A DNA stretch of 64,000 bases from Pseudomonas veronii (GTDB lineage Bacteria > Pseudomonadota > Gammaproteobacteria > Pseudomonadales > Pseudomonadaceae). Where the stretch lies: contig NZ_JYLL01000018.1 of NCBI RefSeq assembly GCF_001439695.1, forward strand, positions 50,612-114,611, written 5' to 3'. Each line of letters starts with the position of its first letter. The stretch's first letter is position 1. A program made the translations under genes and the position numbers. Positions 1-7,181 of the stretch are shown here, in pieces. Below the pieces are notes generated by a model. It was not told the origin of the DNA. It made no database searches and saw only the letters and a program-made list of their open reading frames with translations.

Positions 1-72
1 TTGCCAGCGACTGACGTAAAAGGCATAAAGTCAGATCATATTGATATAAGTGGTTATAAGAAAAATCGCTAT

Positions 73-102
73 CCTGCGGCCAGAATTTTACAAGGCCGCA
101 GG
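73..102 (+). promoter_or_regulatory. 5' UTR hairpin before the TSUP gene
   Basis: A perfect 9-bp inverted repeat (CCTGCGGCC at 73-81, GGCCGCAGG at 94-102) lies just before the TSUP start. The right arm includes the GCAGG that would serve as ribosome binding site for the ATG at 111, so folding could hide it. No U-run follows, so it is not a typical terminator. An AT-rich stretch at about 38-65 could hold the promoter. A regulatory role is inference. Confidence 0.4.
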
Positions 103-107
103 TAGCT

Positions 108-896
108 GTGATGGATGTGGGTAACGTTGGTTTCGTAGTTGCAGGCCTGATCGTTGGTTTTATCGTCGGCATGACCGGTGTCGGCGGGGGCTCCTTGATG
201 ACCCCGATCCTACTGTGGTTCGGCATTAACCCGGCCACCGCCGTGGGCACCGACTTGTTGTACGCCGCCATCACCAAGTCCGGTGGGGTGCTGGTGCATG
301 GCAAAAACAAGAATATCGACTGGACCATCACCGGCTGGCTCACCTTGGGCAGCGTGCCCGCGGTGCTGCTGACCCTGTGGTTCCTCGCCAGCCTGCACAC
401 CGACCCCAGCGCGATGAACGCGGTGATCAAACAGGCGCTCGGCGTGGTGTTGCTGCTGACCGCCCTGGCGATTCTGTTCAAGCATCGCCTGTTGGCCTTC
501 GCCCAGCGCCATGCTGGCGACGATTACCACATGCACCCGCGCAACCTGAACGCGCTGACGGTGGTCACGGGGGCGGTCCTCGGCACCATGGTGGCACTGA
601 CCTCGATCGGCGCCGGAGCCCTCGGCACCGTGGCGCTGTTTATCCTTTACCCGTTCCTCGCCACGCGGCGCCTGGTCGGCACCGAGATCGCCCACGCCGT
701 ACCCCTGACGCTGGTAGCGGGCCTGGGCCACGCCGGCATGGGCAATATGGATTGGCACCTGCTGGGCTTTTTGCTGATGGGGTCGCTGCCGGGTATCTAC
801 ATCGGTAGCCACATGGCCGGTAAAGTCCCGGACGGCGTGCTGCGCCCGTGTCTGGCGATCATGTTGATGAGCATCGGTTATAAGCTGGCTTTCTAA
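108..896 (+). CDS. TSUP (TauE/SafE family) membrane permease
   Basis: A 262-residue hydrophobic protein of the TauE/SafE (TSUP) family, which exports sulfite, sulfoacetate or related organosulfur anions across the inner membrane. It shows the family hallmark near the N-terminus, a membrane segment followed by the glycine-rich loop GMTGVGGGSLMTP, and a second related half beginning around ALTSIGAGALGT, matching the two-repeat fold of the family with roughly 7-8 helices. Either GTG at 108 or the adjacent ATG at 111 can start it; the ATG is better placed after GCAGG. The substrate cannot be read from sequence. A second, only distantly similar TSUP gene lies at 57666-58445. Confidence 0.85.
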   Translation: MMDVGNVGFVVAGLIVGFIVGMTGVGGGSLMTPILLWFGINPATAVGTDLLYAAITKSGGVLVHGKNKNIDWTITGWLTLGSVPAVLLTLWFLASLHTDPSAMNAVIKQALGVVLLLTALAILFKHRLLAFAQRHAGDDYHMHPRNLNALTVVTGAVLGTMVALTSIGAGALGTVALFILYPFLATRRLVGTEIAHAVPLTLVAGLGHAGMGNMDWHLLGFLLMGSLPGIYIGSHMAGKVPDGVLRPCLAIMLMSIGYKLAF

Positions 897-934
897 GGTA
901 CGCGGTCGCGTATTGCCGCTGCTCACCGCCTCGA

Positions 935-2035
935 TCAAGCAGGTGGCTTGAACAGCACCACCGCCGCGCGCAATTTGTTGTTGCCGAACCGGCACATGCG
1001 CTCGAACTCCGCGTGGCTGACCGGCAGGTGCTGGCAGTCCAGGGGCTGGCGGTGCTGGCTGTGGTCCACATCCGGGTCGTGCAAGTAGACGAAGTCGTCG
1101 TCGCAGTCGGTGACCATCACCCAATGCGGCGACTTGGAGCGGGTCAGCCGATAGCTGCTGATCAGCACCAACGGCTGCCCGCCGTCGCGCAGTACCCTGG
1201 GCAGATCCAGCGCGCCGCCGAGCACTTGCTCGACCGTGCTGGTGGCCAACTCTTCCTCGAAGGCGTCATGCACTAAACGCATGACATCCTTTTTATGCTG
1301 ATCGCGCACGCCGTCGAGAAACAACGGCCCGCGTACATTCACCTGCATCCGCACACGAAAGCCCCGACGCCAGGCGGCCAGCGCCAGGCCTTGAGGGCTG
1401 CAACCGCCATGGCCGGCGGTCATGAACACGGTGGTCGCTTCACGCCAGATTTGCAGTTCTTCGCGGCGTGTGGCGACGCGCTCCGGCACCAACGCGCCCA
1501 TGGCCATCAGCAGGCAGGCGGCGCCACAGGTGAAGTCGGTGGTTTGCGGGTAATACGGTACACGCTCCACGCGCGCGTCCTGGTGCTGGACGATGCGTTT
1601 TTCCAGGCGCAGGGCGGGAGCGTGGTCTTCGTAGTAATCGTTGATCAGCGCAAAGCGCCGGTAGCCGTTGCGTTCATACAGGGCGAGGGCGCCGGGGTTG
1701 TCGCTGCGCACTTCGAGGCGCAGGTACGCACAGTCGTGCTCCACCGCGCAGGCCTCGATGCGACTCAGCAACTGCTTGCCCAGGCCGAGGCCGCGCGCGT
1801 GTTCGGCGATGGCAATCGAGTACAGCCGCGCCAGGGACGTGCCGCGATGGAACAACACCAGCGCATACCCGAGCAATTGGCCGTCCTGTTCAGCCACCAG
1901 CAACTCGCCATGGGCGCGGCTGATCATCCAGTGAAAACTGCGCGGCGACAGTCGATCGGTGGTGAAACAGTGCTGTTCCAGTGCCACCAATGTCGGCACA
2001 TCGCTGGGGCTTGCAACGCGAAAGAAAAGAGCCAT
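935..2035 (-). CDS. GNAT acetyltransferase fused to a C39-like papain-fold peptidase
   Basis: A 366-residue fusion. Residues 1-150 form a GNAT (RimI-like) domain with the acetyl-CoA loop RGLGLGK at 81-87 and the NPGALALYERNGY motif near 113-125. Residues 155-366 form a C39-like cysteine peptidase: Cys170 in DFTCGAACLL, His304 in SPHWVMVTD and Asp320 in YLHDPD make a plausible triad. The gene is transcribed away from a RimK-like ligase with about 94 bp between the two starts, suggesting shared control. The fusion could acetylate and trim a peptide or a small amidated product made by the ligase; that role is inference. No signal peptide or membrane segment is seen, so it should be cytoplasmic. 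The domain calls are strong; the substrate is unknown. Confidence 0.85.
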   Translation of the reverse strand: MALFFRVASPSDVPTLVALEQHCFTTDRLSPRSFHWMISRAHGELLVAEQDGQLLGYALVLFHRGTSLARLYSIAIAEHARGLGLGKQLLSRIEACAVEHDCAYLRLEVRSDNPGALALYERNGYRRFALINDYYEDHAPALRLEKRIVQHQDARVERVPYYPQTTDFTCGAACLLMAMGALVPERVATRREELQIWREATTVFMTAGHGGCSPQGLALAAWRRGFRVRMQVNVRGPLFLDGVRDQHKKDVMRLVHDAFEEELATSTVEQVLGGALDLPRVLRDGGQPLVLISSYRLTRSKSPHWVMVTDCDDDFVYLHDPDVDHSQHRQPLDCQHLPVSHAEFERMCRFGNNKLRAAVVLFKPPA

Positions 2036-2070
2036 ATGACCGCCGTAAAAGTTGCGTAATGAAACGGGAC

Positions 2071-2115
2071 TTCTCTAAAAGATCGTGCTTAATAGAAAAG
2101 GTCGAGTTCTCTAAA
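2071..2115. promoter_or_regulatory. Direct repeat TTCTCTAAA between divergent genes
   Basis: The nonamer TTCTCTAAA occurs at 2071-2079 and again at 2107-2115 in the 94-bp gap between the GNAT-C39 gene and the RimK-like gene. Two identical copies 36 bp apart in so short a gap may be protein binding sites that control both directions, but the repeats are short and could be chance. Confidence 0.3.
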
Positions 2116-2129
2116 GCGGATCAAATATT

Positions 2130-3716
2130 ATGTCGGCGGTACAAAGTCATTGGCGTGAAGTATCCGAGCAAACAGTCGCGGCGACAATAACTTCCAAAGG
2201 TTATTTTTCTGCTCCGCCCAGAGGCACGAGCCAAGTGGTGATCATTGTCGAACGCAAGGAAGACTGGGCCTCCTACTTCCCCAGCGAAGACATCGTCACG
2301 GCCCAGGAATATCTCGAACAAACCCGCGAAAGCGAGACCGGCAAGCGTGTGCAGGTGATCAACCTGTGTCGCGGCTACAAGTACCTGGGGCACGGTTACT
2401 ACTGCTCACTGTTGGCCGAGGCTCGCGGGCACAAGGTGATTCCATCGGTGCGGACCATCAGTGAACTGACCAAGAAGTCACTGTACGGGCTGGCCCTGGA
2501 CGACCTGGATAAAACCCTCGATAAAGCCTTGAGTCATCATCTTTACAGCAATACCGAAGGCTTTACGCTGACACTTTATTTTGGCCGAACGAATATAGAG
2601 CCGTTGCAGGAGTTGGCCCGCCAACTGTTTGAAGCGTTCCCGTGTCCGATCTTGTTAGTTGAGTTCAAAAAGAATAACGGCTGGCATATCGAAGGGGTCA
2701 AGTCTGGCATCTTGCACAAGTTGCGCGATGACCAGGAAGACCAATTCGCCCACGCCCTCGACAACTTCAGCCGCAAGATCTGGCGTCAGCCGCGCTCACG
2801 CCGATTGGCCCGCTATGACCTGGCGATCCTGCATGATCCCCAGGAGCAATTGCCGCCGTCCAACGCCAGGGCCCTGGAAAATTTCATCAGGGTCGGCAAG
2901 GGTTTGGGTATCGATGTGGAGCTGATCGAGCGCAAGGACTACGCGCGCCTGGCCGAATACGACGCCTTGTTGATCCGCGAGACCACCAGCGTCGACAACC
3001 ATACCTACCGTTTCGCCAAGAAAGCCGAAAGCGAAGGTCTGGTGGTGATGGACGACCCCGCGTCGATCCTGCGCTGTACCAACAAGGTCTACCTCACCGA
3101 CCTGCTCAACAGCCATCAACTGGGCATGCCGGCCACCGAGATTCTCTACAAGGAACGACCGGAAGACTTCGAACGGGTCGGCGAACGCCTCGGCTTCCCC
3201 CTGGTGCTGAAAATCCCCGACGGCTGTTTCTCCCGCGGGGTGATCAAGGTCGAAAGCCAGGAAGCGTTGCTCAAGGCCACCGCCGAACTGTTCGAGCATT
3301 CGGTGCTGCTGTTGGCCCAGGAGTTTTTCTACACCGAGTACGACTGGCGCATTGGCGTACTCAACCGCAAGCCGATCTTTGCCTGCCAATACTTCATGTC
3401 CAAGGGCCATTGGCAGATCTACAACCACAAGGCCATCGGCGCGGACATCAACGGCGAATGCCGCACCCTGGCGGTCCACGAGGCGCCCAAGGTCGTGGTG
3501 GAGCTGGCGGTGAAGACCGCCAACCTGATCGGCGACGGCCTCTACGGCGTGGACCTCAAGCAATCGGGCGACAAAGTGGTGGTGATCGAGGTCAACGACA
3601 ACCCCAACCTGGATGCCGGTATCGAAGATGCCTACTTGCAGGACGACTTGTATGGCCTGGTGCTGGAGGAATTCGTCCGACGCCTGGAGTTGAAGCGTCA
3701 GGGCCAGGTCTGGTGA
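2130..3716 (+). CDS. RimK-like ATP-grasp amidoligase with N-terminal RLAN-type domain
   Basis: A 528-residue protein, much longer than E. coli RimK (300 residues). The N-terminal part (about 30-200, starting VVIIVERKEDWASYFPSED) resembles the domain found ahead of the ATP-grasp in long RimK homologues. The C-terminal half (about 270-520) is the ATP-grasp: GFPLVLKIPDGCFSRGVI supplies nucleotide-binding lysine and loop, and VVVIEVNDNPNLDAGIED holds the metal-binding Glu and Asn residues. Such enzymes join an amino acid to a carboxylate with ATP. The target is unknown. It faces the GNAT-C39 fusion and is followed after 6 bp by the CorA-like gene, so the two rightward genes are probably co-transcribed. 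The ATG at 2130 is taken as start; the Shine-Dalgarno match is weak. Confidence 0.85.
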   Translation: MSAVQSHWREVSEQTVAATITSKGYFSAPPRGTSQVVIIVERKEDWASYFPSEDIVTAQEYLEQTRESETGKRVQVINLCRGYKYLGHGYYCSLLAEARGHKVIPSVRTISELTKKSLYGLALDDLDKTLDKALSHHLYSNTEGFTLTLYFGRTNIEPLQELARQLFEAFPCPILLVEFKKNNGWHIEGVKSGILHKLRDDQEDQFAHALDNFSRKIWRQPRSRRLARYDLAILHDPQEQLPPSNARALENFIRVGKGLGIDVELIERKDYARLAEYDALLIRETTSVDNHTYRFAKKAESEGLVVMDDPASILRCTNKVYLTDLLNSHQLGMPATEILYKERPEDFERVGERLGFPLVLKIPDGCFSRGVIKVESQEALLKATAELFEHSVLLLAQEFFYTEYDWRIGVLNRKPIFACQYFMSKGHWQIYNHKAIGADINGECRTLAVHEAPKVVVELAVKTANLIGDGLYGVDLKQSGDKVVVIEVNDNPNLDAGIEDAYLQDDLYGLVLEEFVRRLELKRQGQVW

Positions 3717-3722
3717 GTCGCG

Positions 3723-4661
3723 ATGATCCAGCGCTTTGAATTGATCGATGGAAAGTTGCGCAGCGGGGACAGTGACGAGGCCCCGATCATGTTGTTCAGC
3801 AACCCTGACCATGCCGAGCGCAACTGGCTGCTTGAGCACCACAAACTGGACGAGCATGCCCTGGCCTCGGCGCTCGACCCGGATGAAGTCTCGCGCATCG
3901 AATTTCACCCCGACAACCTGTTTCTGATCTGGAAGCGCCCGGAGAACTACTCCGGCGGTGGCAACCTGGTGTTTGAAGTGTCGTCCTGCGGCCTGCTGTT
4001 TTCACCCGGCCGGCTGTTGGTGATCGCCACCGATGAAACCCCGCTGTCCGGGCTCGGCGCCCGCCGCCCATTGCACACACCGCTGGATGTGCTGCTCGAC
4101 CTGCTGCTCAACAACATTCACCACTACCTCGGCCACCTCAAAGTGATCAAGCTGGTCGCGCGGGAGTTGCAGCAACAGTTCAACGCGTCCATGAGCAACC
4201 ATCATCTGATGCAGATGTTCAACCTCAGCGAAAGCCTGATCTATTACATCAACGCGCTGCACAGCAATGGCGCCGTGCTGTCGCGGCTGCGCAACCACGG
4301 CGAGAAAGAGCATTTCAGCGCCGAGATTCTCGGCCTGATCGACGACCTGATCATCGAGAACCACCAGTGCTACAAACAGGCCGAGATCTATTCAAACGTG
4401 TTCTCCGGGCTGATCGACGCGCGCGGCAACCTGATGAACAACAGCATGAACAACCTGTTGCGCAAGCTGACGTTGATCAACGTGGTGTTTCTGCCGCTCA
4501 ACCTGATCGCCAGCATTGGCGGCATGTCGGAGTTCAGCATGATGACGGCGGGTACGCCGTGGTGGGTGTCGTACCCGCTGTTTTTGTTGGCGATGGGCTT
4601 GGGCGCGGGGTTGATGGTGCTGGGGCTCAAGCGGATTGCAGGCGGCGCGAATGGGAGGTGA
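3723..4661 (+). CDS. CorA/ZntB-like divalent cation transporter with altered GMN motif
   Basis: A 312-residue protein with a large soluble N-terminal region, a long helical stretch and two C-terminal membrane segments (LTLINVVFLPLNLIASIGG and WWVSYPLFLLAMGLGAGLM), the layout of the CorA/ZntB family. In CorA the loop after the first membrane helix carries Gly-Met-Asn; here it reads GGMSEF, so the Asn of the selectivity filter is replaced by Ser. Zinc exporters and other branches of the family also vary here, so the ion is uncertain. It begins 6 bp after the RimK-like gene and is likely part of that operon. Confidence 0.8.
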   Translation: MIQRFELIDGKLRSGDSDEAPIMLFSNPDHAERNWLLEHHKLDEHALASALDPDEVSRIEFHPDNLFLIWKRPENYSGGGNLVFEVSSCGLLFSPGRLLVIATDETPLSGLGARRPLHTPLDVLLDLLLNNIHHYLGHLKVIKLVARELQQQFNASMSNHHLMQMFNLSESLIYYINALHSNGAVLSRLRNHGEKEHFSAEILGLIDDLIIENHQCYKQAEIYSNVFSGLIDARGNLMNNSMNNLLRKLTLINVVFLPLNLIASIGGMSEFSMMTAGTPWWVSYPLFLLAMGLGAGLMVLGLKRIAGGANGR

Positions 4662-4679
4662 CCCCCCATCCCTGGGGGG
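4662..4679. terminator. GC hairpin between convergent genes
   Basis: CCCCCC (4662-4667) and GGGGGG (4674-4679) form a 6-bp hairpin exactly between the convergent CorA-like and methionine aminopeptidase genes. There is no clear T-run on either side, so termination in either direction is possible but not certain. Confidence 0.35.
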
Positions 4680-4685
4680 GCCGGC

Positions 4686-5441
4686 TCAGGACGTGGCTTG
4701 CAGGGTCAGCACCTCGAACCCGTCCGCCGTCACCGCCACGGTGTGTTCCCACTGGGCCGACAGGCTGTTGTCCTTGGTCACCACCGTCCAGCCGTCCTTC
4801 AGGCTGCGCACCTTGGCGCTGCCCTGGTTCAGCATTGGCTCGATGGTAAACACCATGCCTTCGCGCAGCTCCAGCCCGGTGCCGGGGCGGCCGAAGTGCA
4901 GGATCTGGGGGTCTTCATGCATCTGCCGGCCGATGCCGTGGCCGCAGTATTCACGTACCACGCTGTAACCATTGGCCTGCGCATGGTGCTGGATCGCATG
5001 GCCGATGTCGCCCAGGCGGGCGCCGGGCTTGACCTGGCGGATACCGGCCCACATCGCCTCGAAGGTCATCTCCACCAGGCGGCGTGCCTTCGGCGAGACG
5101 GCACCGATCATGTACATCTTGCTGGAGTCGGCGATAAAGCCGCCTTTTTCCAGGGTGATGTCGATGTTGACGATGTCGCCGTCCTTGAGGACTTGCGTGG
5201 CGCTGGGCATGCCGTGGCACACCACTTCGTTGACCGAGGTGTTGATGGAGAAGGGGTAGTCGTATTGCCCGAGGCTCGCCGGGCGGGCTTTGAGCTCGTG
5301 GCGGATGAAGGCTTCGACGGCGCTGTCCAGCTCCAGGGTGGAGCGTCCGGCGGCGACAAAACCGTCGAGCATGCTGAACACCTGGGCCAGCAGGCGCCCG
5401 GATTCGCGCATCACGGCGAGTTGTGCGGCGGTTTTGATCAT
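4686..5441 (-). CDS. map: Methionine aminopeptidase, type I
   Basis: A 251-residue M24 metallopeptidase that removes the N-terminal Met from nascent proteins in the cytoplasm. All expected active-site residues are present: His in VVCHGMP, the metal-binding Asp pair in NIDITLEKGGFIADSS, His in CGHGIG, Glu in FTIEPM and Glu in QWEHT. It lacks any extra zinc-binding extension. Its ATG shares one base with the stop of the ParD-like gene (TGATG), indicating translational coupling. The housekeeping map of gammaproteobacteria usually sits next to rpsB-tsf, so this copy beside a ParD-like gene is probably a second MetAP; that cannot be confirmed from this window. Confidence 0.92.
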   Translation of the reverse strand: MIKTAAQLAVMRESGRLLAQVFSMLDGFVAAGRSTLELDSAVEAFIRHELKARPASLGQYDYPFSINTSVNEVVCHGMPSATQVLKDGDIVNIDITLEKGGFIADSSKMYMIGAVSPKARRLVEMTFEAMWAGIRQVKPGARLGDIGHAIQHHAQANGYSVVREYCGHGIGRQMHEDPQILHFGRPGTGLELREGMVFTIEPMLNQGSAKVRSLKDGWTVVTKDNSLSAQWEHTVAVTADGFEVLTLQATS

Positions 5442-5641
5442 CAGCTGCGCCCCCGGATCAGGTCCGGCTTGTCCAGCAACAGCTTGTTGATCAGCTCGTT
5501 GTAGGGCAAATGCGGGTTGAGTTCGGCGAGCAGGCCGATCTTGATCCAGAACTCGGCCTGGGCGTTGATGGAACGGTCCATGGCCGCACTGGCCAGGCGT
5601 AGTTGTTCGTGCAGTTGGTCGGTGATCTTGACGATGCCCAT
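5441..5641 (-). CDS. ParD-like ribbon-helix-helix protein
   Basis: A 66-residue protein starting MGIVKITDQLHEQ. The N-terminal strand and the following helices (LRLASAAMDRSINAQAEFWIKIG) look like a ribbon-helix-helix fold of the ParD-like family, known mainly as antitoxins and autoregulators. No ParE-type toxin is encoded beside it; instead its stop overlaps the start of the methionine aminopeptidase. A longer reading frame extends upstream, but the ATG at 5641 fits the family length and leaves the palindromic operator (5665-5688) just outside the gene. Likely role: repressor of its own two-gene operon; whether it also modulates MetAP is speculation. Confidence 0.75.
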   Translation of the reverse strand: MGIVKITDQLHEQLRLASAAMDRSINAQAEFWIKIGLLAELNPHLPYNELINKLLLDKPDLIRGRS

Positions 5642-5664
5642 GTGCTTCACTGTGTCAGATGAAT

Positions 5665-5688
5665 ATACGGATCGTATACGTTTCGTAT
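5665..5688. promoter_or_regulatory. Overlapping double-palindrome operator of the ParD-like operon
   Basis: Two copies of ATACG-N3-CGTAT overlap head to tail: 5665-5677 (spacer GAT) and 5676-5688 (spacer TTT), with an 11-bp period, so both sites lie on the same face of the helix. This is the sort of cooperative operator used by ribbon-helix-helix autorepressors. It lies 24-47 bp upstream of the ParD-like start and would overlap a leftward promoter. It might also influence the divergent ilvA leader, which starts about 80 bp away. Confidence 0.6.
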
Positions 5689-5728
5689 GTCCATCGTAAA
5701 GCCCCGTCAGTGAAATGGCCCCTTGCCA

Positions 5729-5758
5729 TTGACTTGACCGGCCACCGCCGGGTAATTT
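5729..5758 (+). promoter_or_regulatory. Possible promoter of the ilvA leader
   Basis: TTGACT at 5729-5734 and TAATTT at 5753-5758 are separated by 18 bp and resemble sigma70 -35 and -10 boxes. A transcript from here would begin at or very near the leader-peptide ATG at 5765, making the leader almost leaderless; a promoter further upstream is equally possible. Confidence 0.3.
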
Positions 5759-5764
5759 CGTGAC

Positions 5765-5830
5765 ATGACATTTCAAACCCTGCGTTGCCAGCCAATTATT
5801 ATTACCGCCATTCCTCATTTGGCGGGATAG
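5765..5830 (+). CDS. Ile/Thr-rich leader peptide of the threonine dehydratase attenuator
   Basis: A 21-codon frame, ATG at 5765 and TAG at 5828, whose middle reads QPIIITAIP: three consecutive Ile codons (ATT, 5795-5803), then Thr, Ala and a fourth Ile. Isoleucine is the end product of the pathway that the downstream gene starts, and threonine is its substrate. The stop codon falls just after RNA segment 2 of the attenuator, as in classical leaders. The ribosome binding site is weak (CGGGTAA about 12 bases upstream), and translation has not been shown. Confidence 0.7.
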   Translation: MTFQTLRCQPIIITAIPHLAG

Positions 5831-5874
5831 CGCTCGGCTGCACCCAAACCCGCCCTAGAGGCGGGTTTTGTTTT
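5805..5874 (+). promoter_or_regulatory. Transcription attenuator: segments 1-4 with rho-independent terminator
   Basis: Four mutually exclusive RNA segments can be drawn. Segment 1 CCGCCA (5805-5810) pairs with segment 2 TGGCGG (5820-5825). Segment 2 GGCGGG (5821-5826) can instead pair with CCCGCC of segment 3 (5849-5854). Segment 3 AAACCCGCC (5846-5854) and segment 4 GGCGGGTTT (5860-5868) form a perfect 9-bp terminator stem with a CTAGA loop, followed by a T-rich tract. A ribosome stalled on the Ile codons would cover segment 1, freeing 2 to pair with 3 and allow read-through. Confidence 0.75.
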
Positions 5875-5913
5875 TCCGTCTCCAGGTGCCCTTACCCAAG
5901 CCAGGAGACTCCC

Positions 5914-6936
5914 ATGAGCACTTGCCCCGTCCCATCTACCGCTGTCTCGGGACTGCTTGAGCACTACGTCAAAAAGATCCTCGCCGCGCCGGTCTACGAT
6001 TTGGCCGTGCGAACCCCCTTGCAGGTCGCCCCGGCGCTGTCGCTGTTGCTCGACAACCAGGTGTTGCTCAAGCGCGAAGATCTGCAACCGACCTTTTCCT
6101 TCAAGATCCGTGGCGCCTACAACAAGCTGATGCAACTCAGCGCCGAGCAGAAGGCCTGCGGCGTGATCACCGCATCGGCCGGCAACCATGCGCAAGGCGT
6201 AGCGCTGGCGGCGCGGGAATTGGGGATCAAGGCCACGATCGTCATGCCGTGCAGCACGCCGGAGTTGAAGGTGCTGGGTGTGCGCTCGCGAGGGGCGCAA
6301 GCGGTGCTGCACGGTGAGAGCTTTCCGTTTGCCCTGGCCCATGCGTTGCAACTGGCCGAAGCCTGCGGTTGTACGTTTGTCTCGCCGTTCGACGATCCGG
6401 ACGTGATCGCCGGCCAAGGCACGGTGGGCATGGAAATCCTGCGCCAGCAGCAGGGCGCGCTGGACGCGATCTTCGTGCCGGTGGGCGGTGGCGGCCTGAT
6501 CGGCGGGATCGCCGCCTACGTCAAATACTTGCGGCCCGAGGTACGCATCGTCGGCGTCGAAGCCGAAGGCTCGAGTTGCCTGTTGGCAGCCTTGCGCGCC
6601 GGTGAACGCGTGGTGCTGCCCAGTGTGGACGGGTTTGCCGATGGCACGGCAGTGGCGCAGATCGGCGCCTATGGCTTTGAGATCTGCCGGGATTGGGTGG
6701 ATGACGTCATCACGGTCAGCAACGATGAACTGTGCAGCGCCATCAAGCTGATCTACGACGATACGCGTTCCATCGTCGAGCCGTCCGGCGCCTTGGCTGT
6801 GGCGGGCATTCGCCGTTATGTGGGGCAACACCGCGTGCGCGGGCAGACGCTGGTGGCGGTCAACTCAGGGGCCAATATCAACTTTGATAGTTTGCGACAT
6901 GTTGCTGAAAGAGCCGCAGCACACAGTGCCGGTTAA
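5914..6936 (+). CDS. ilvA: Threonine dehydratase (threonine ammonia-lyase), short form
   Basis: A 340-residue fold-type II PLP enzyme that deaminates threonine to 2-oxobutyrate. The PLP lysine is in TFSFKIRGAYNKL, the substrate loop is SAGNHAQGV, and the phosphate-binding loop is PVGGGGLIGG. E. coli IlvA is 514 residues with C-terminal regulatory domains; these are absent, so Ile feedback at the protein level through that domain is not expected. The start at 5914 has an AGGAG ribosome binding site at 5903; the open frame extending further upstream runs through the leader and terminator. The Ile-coded attenuator directly upstream argues for a biosynthetic role despite the short form; the alternative is a catabolic threonine or serine dehydratase. 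Confidence 0.85.
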   Translation: MSTCPVPSTAVSGLLEHYVKKILAAPVYDLAVRTPLQVAPALSLLLDNQVLLKREDLQPTFSFKIRGAYNKLMQLSAEQKACGVITASAGNHAQGVALAARELGIKATIVMPCSTPELKVLGVRSRGAQAVLHGESFPFALAHALQLAEACGCTFVSPFDDPDVIAGQGTVGMEILRQQQGALDAIFVPVGGGGLIGGIAAYVKYLRPEVRIVGVEAEGSSCLLAALRAGERVVLPSVDGFADGTAVAQIGAYGFEICRDWVDDVITVSNDELCSAIKLIYDDTRSIVEPSGALAVAGIRRYVGQHRVRGQTLVAVNSGANINFDSLRHVAERAAAHSAG

Positions 6937-7181
6937 CGCAAAGCCCAGGGTTAAACGTTTAATCGAAGCTGTTCGGCGATGATGTTCGTCGAGTGAATTT
7001 GAGTTGAACAAAGTTATACAAGACTGGGTACTGCTTATGAGGAAAGGTTACAACGAGAACGGATTTTGCCGAGTAGGCTTATTGATTGTAAACGTCTTCC
7101 AGGGTTGGCAGGACGTGGCGGGCGAGTGCCTGCAAGACTTATAACAATCGATTGGCAGTCTCAAGAAAGGAGAGGTTGACC

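Noticed and set aside
210..1124. Long leftward open frame across the TSUP gene
   Set aside because: Translation is Arg/His/Gln-rich without any fold or motif and is antisense to a clear membrane protein; it is a shadow frame of GC-rich DNA.
5441..5641. Classical ParDE toxin-antitoxin module
   Set aside because: No ParE/RelE-like gene follows; the coupled gene is a methionine aminopeptidase with all catalytic residues, so the standard label does not apply.
5785..5913. Upstream extension of the threonine dehydratase frame
   Set aside because: It reads through the attenuator hairpins and has no ribosome binding site; the ATG at 5914 has AGGAG and the conserved N-terminus.
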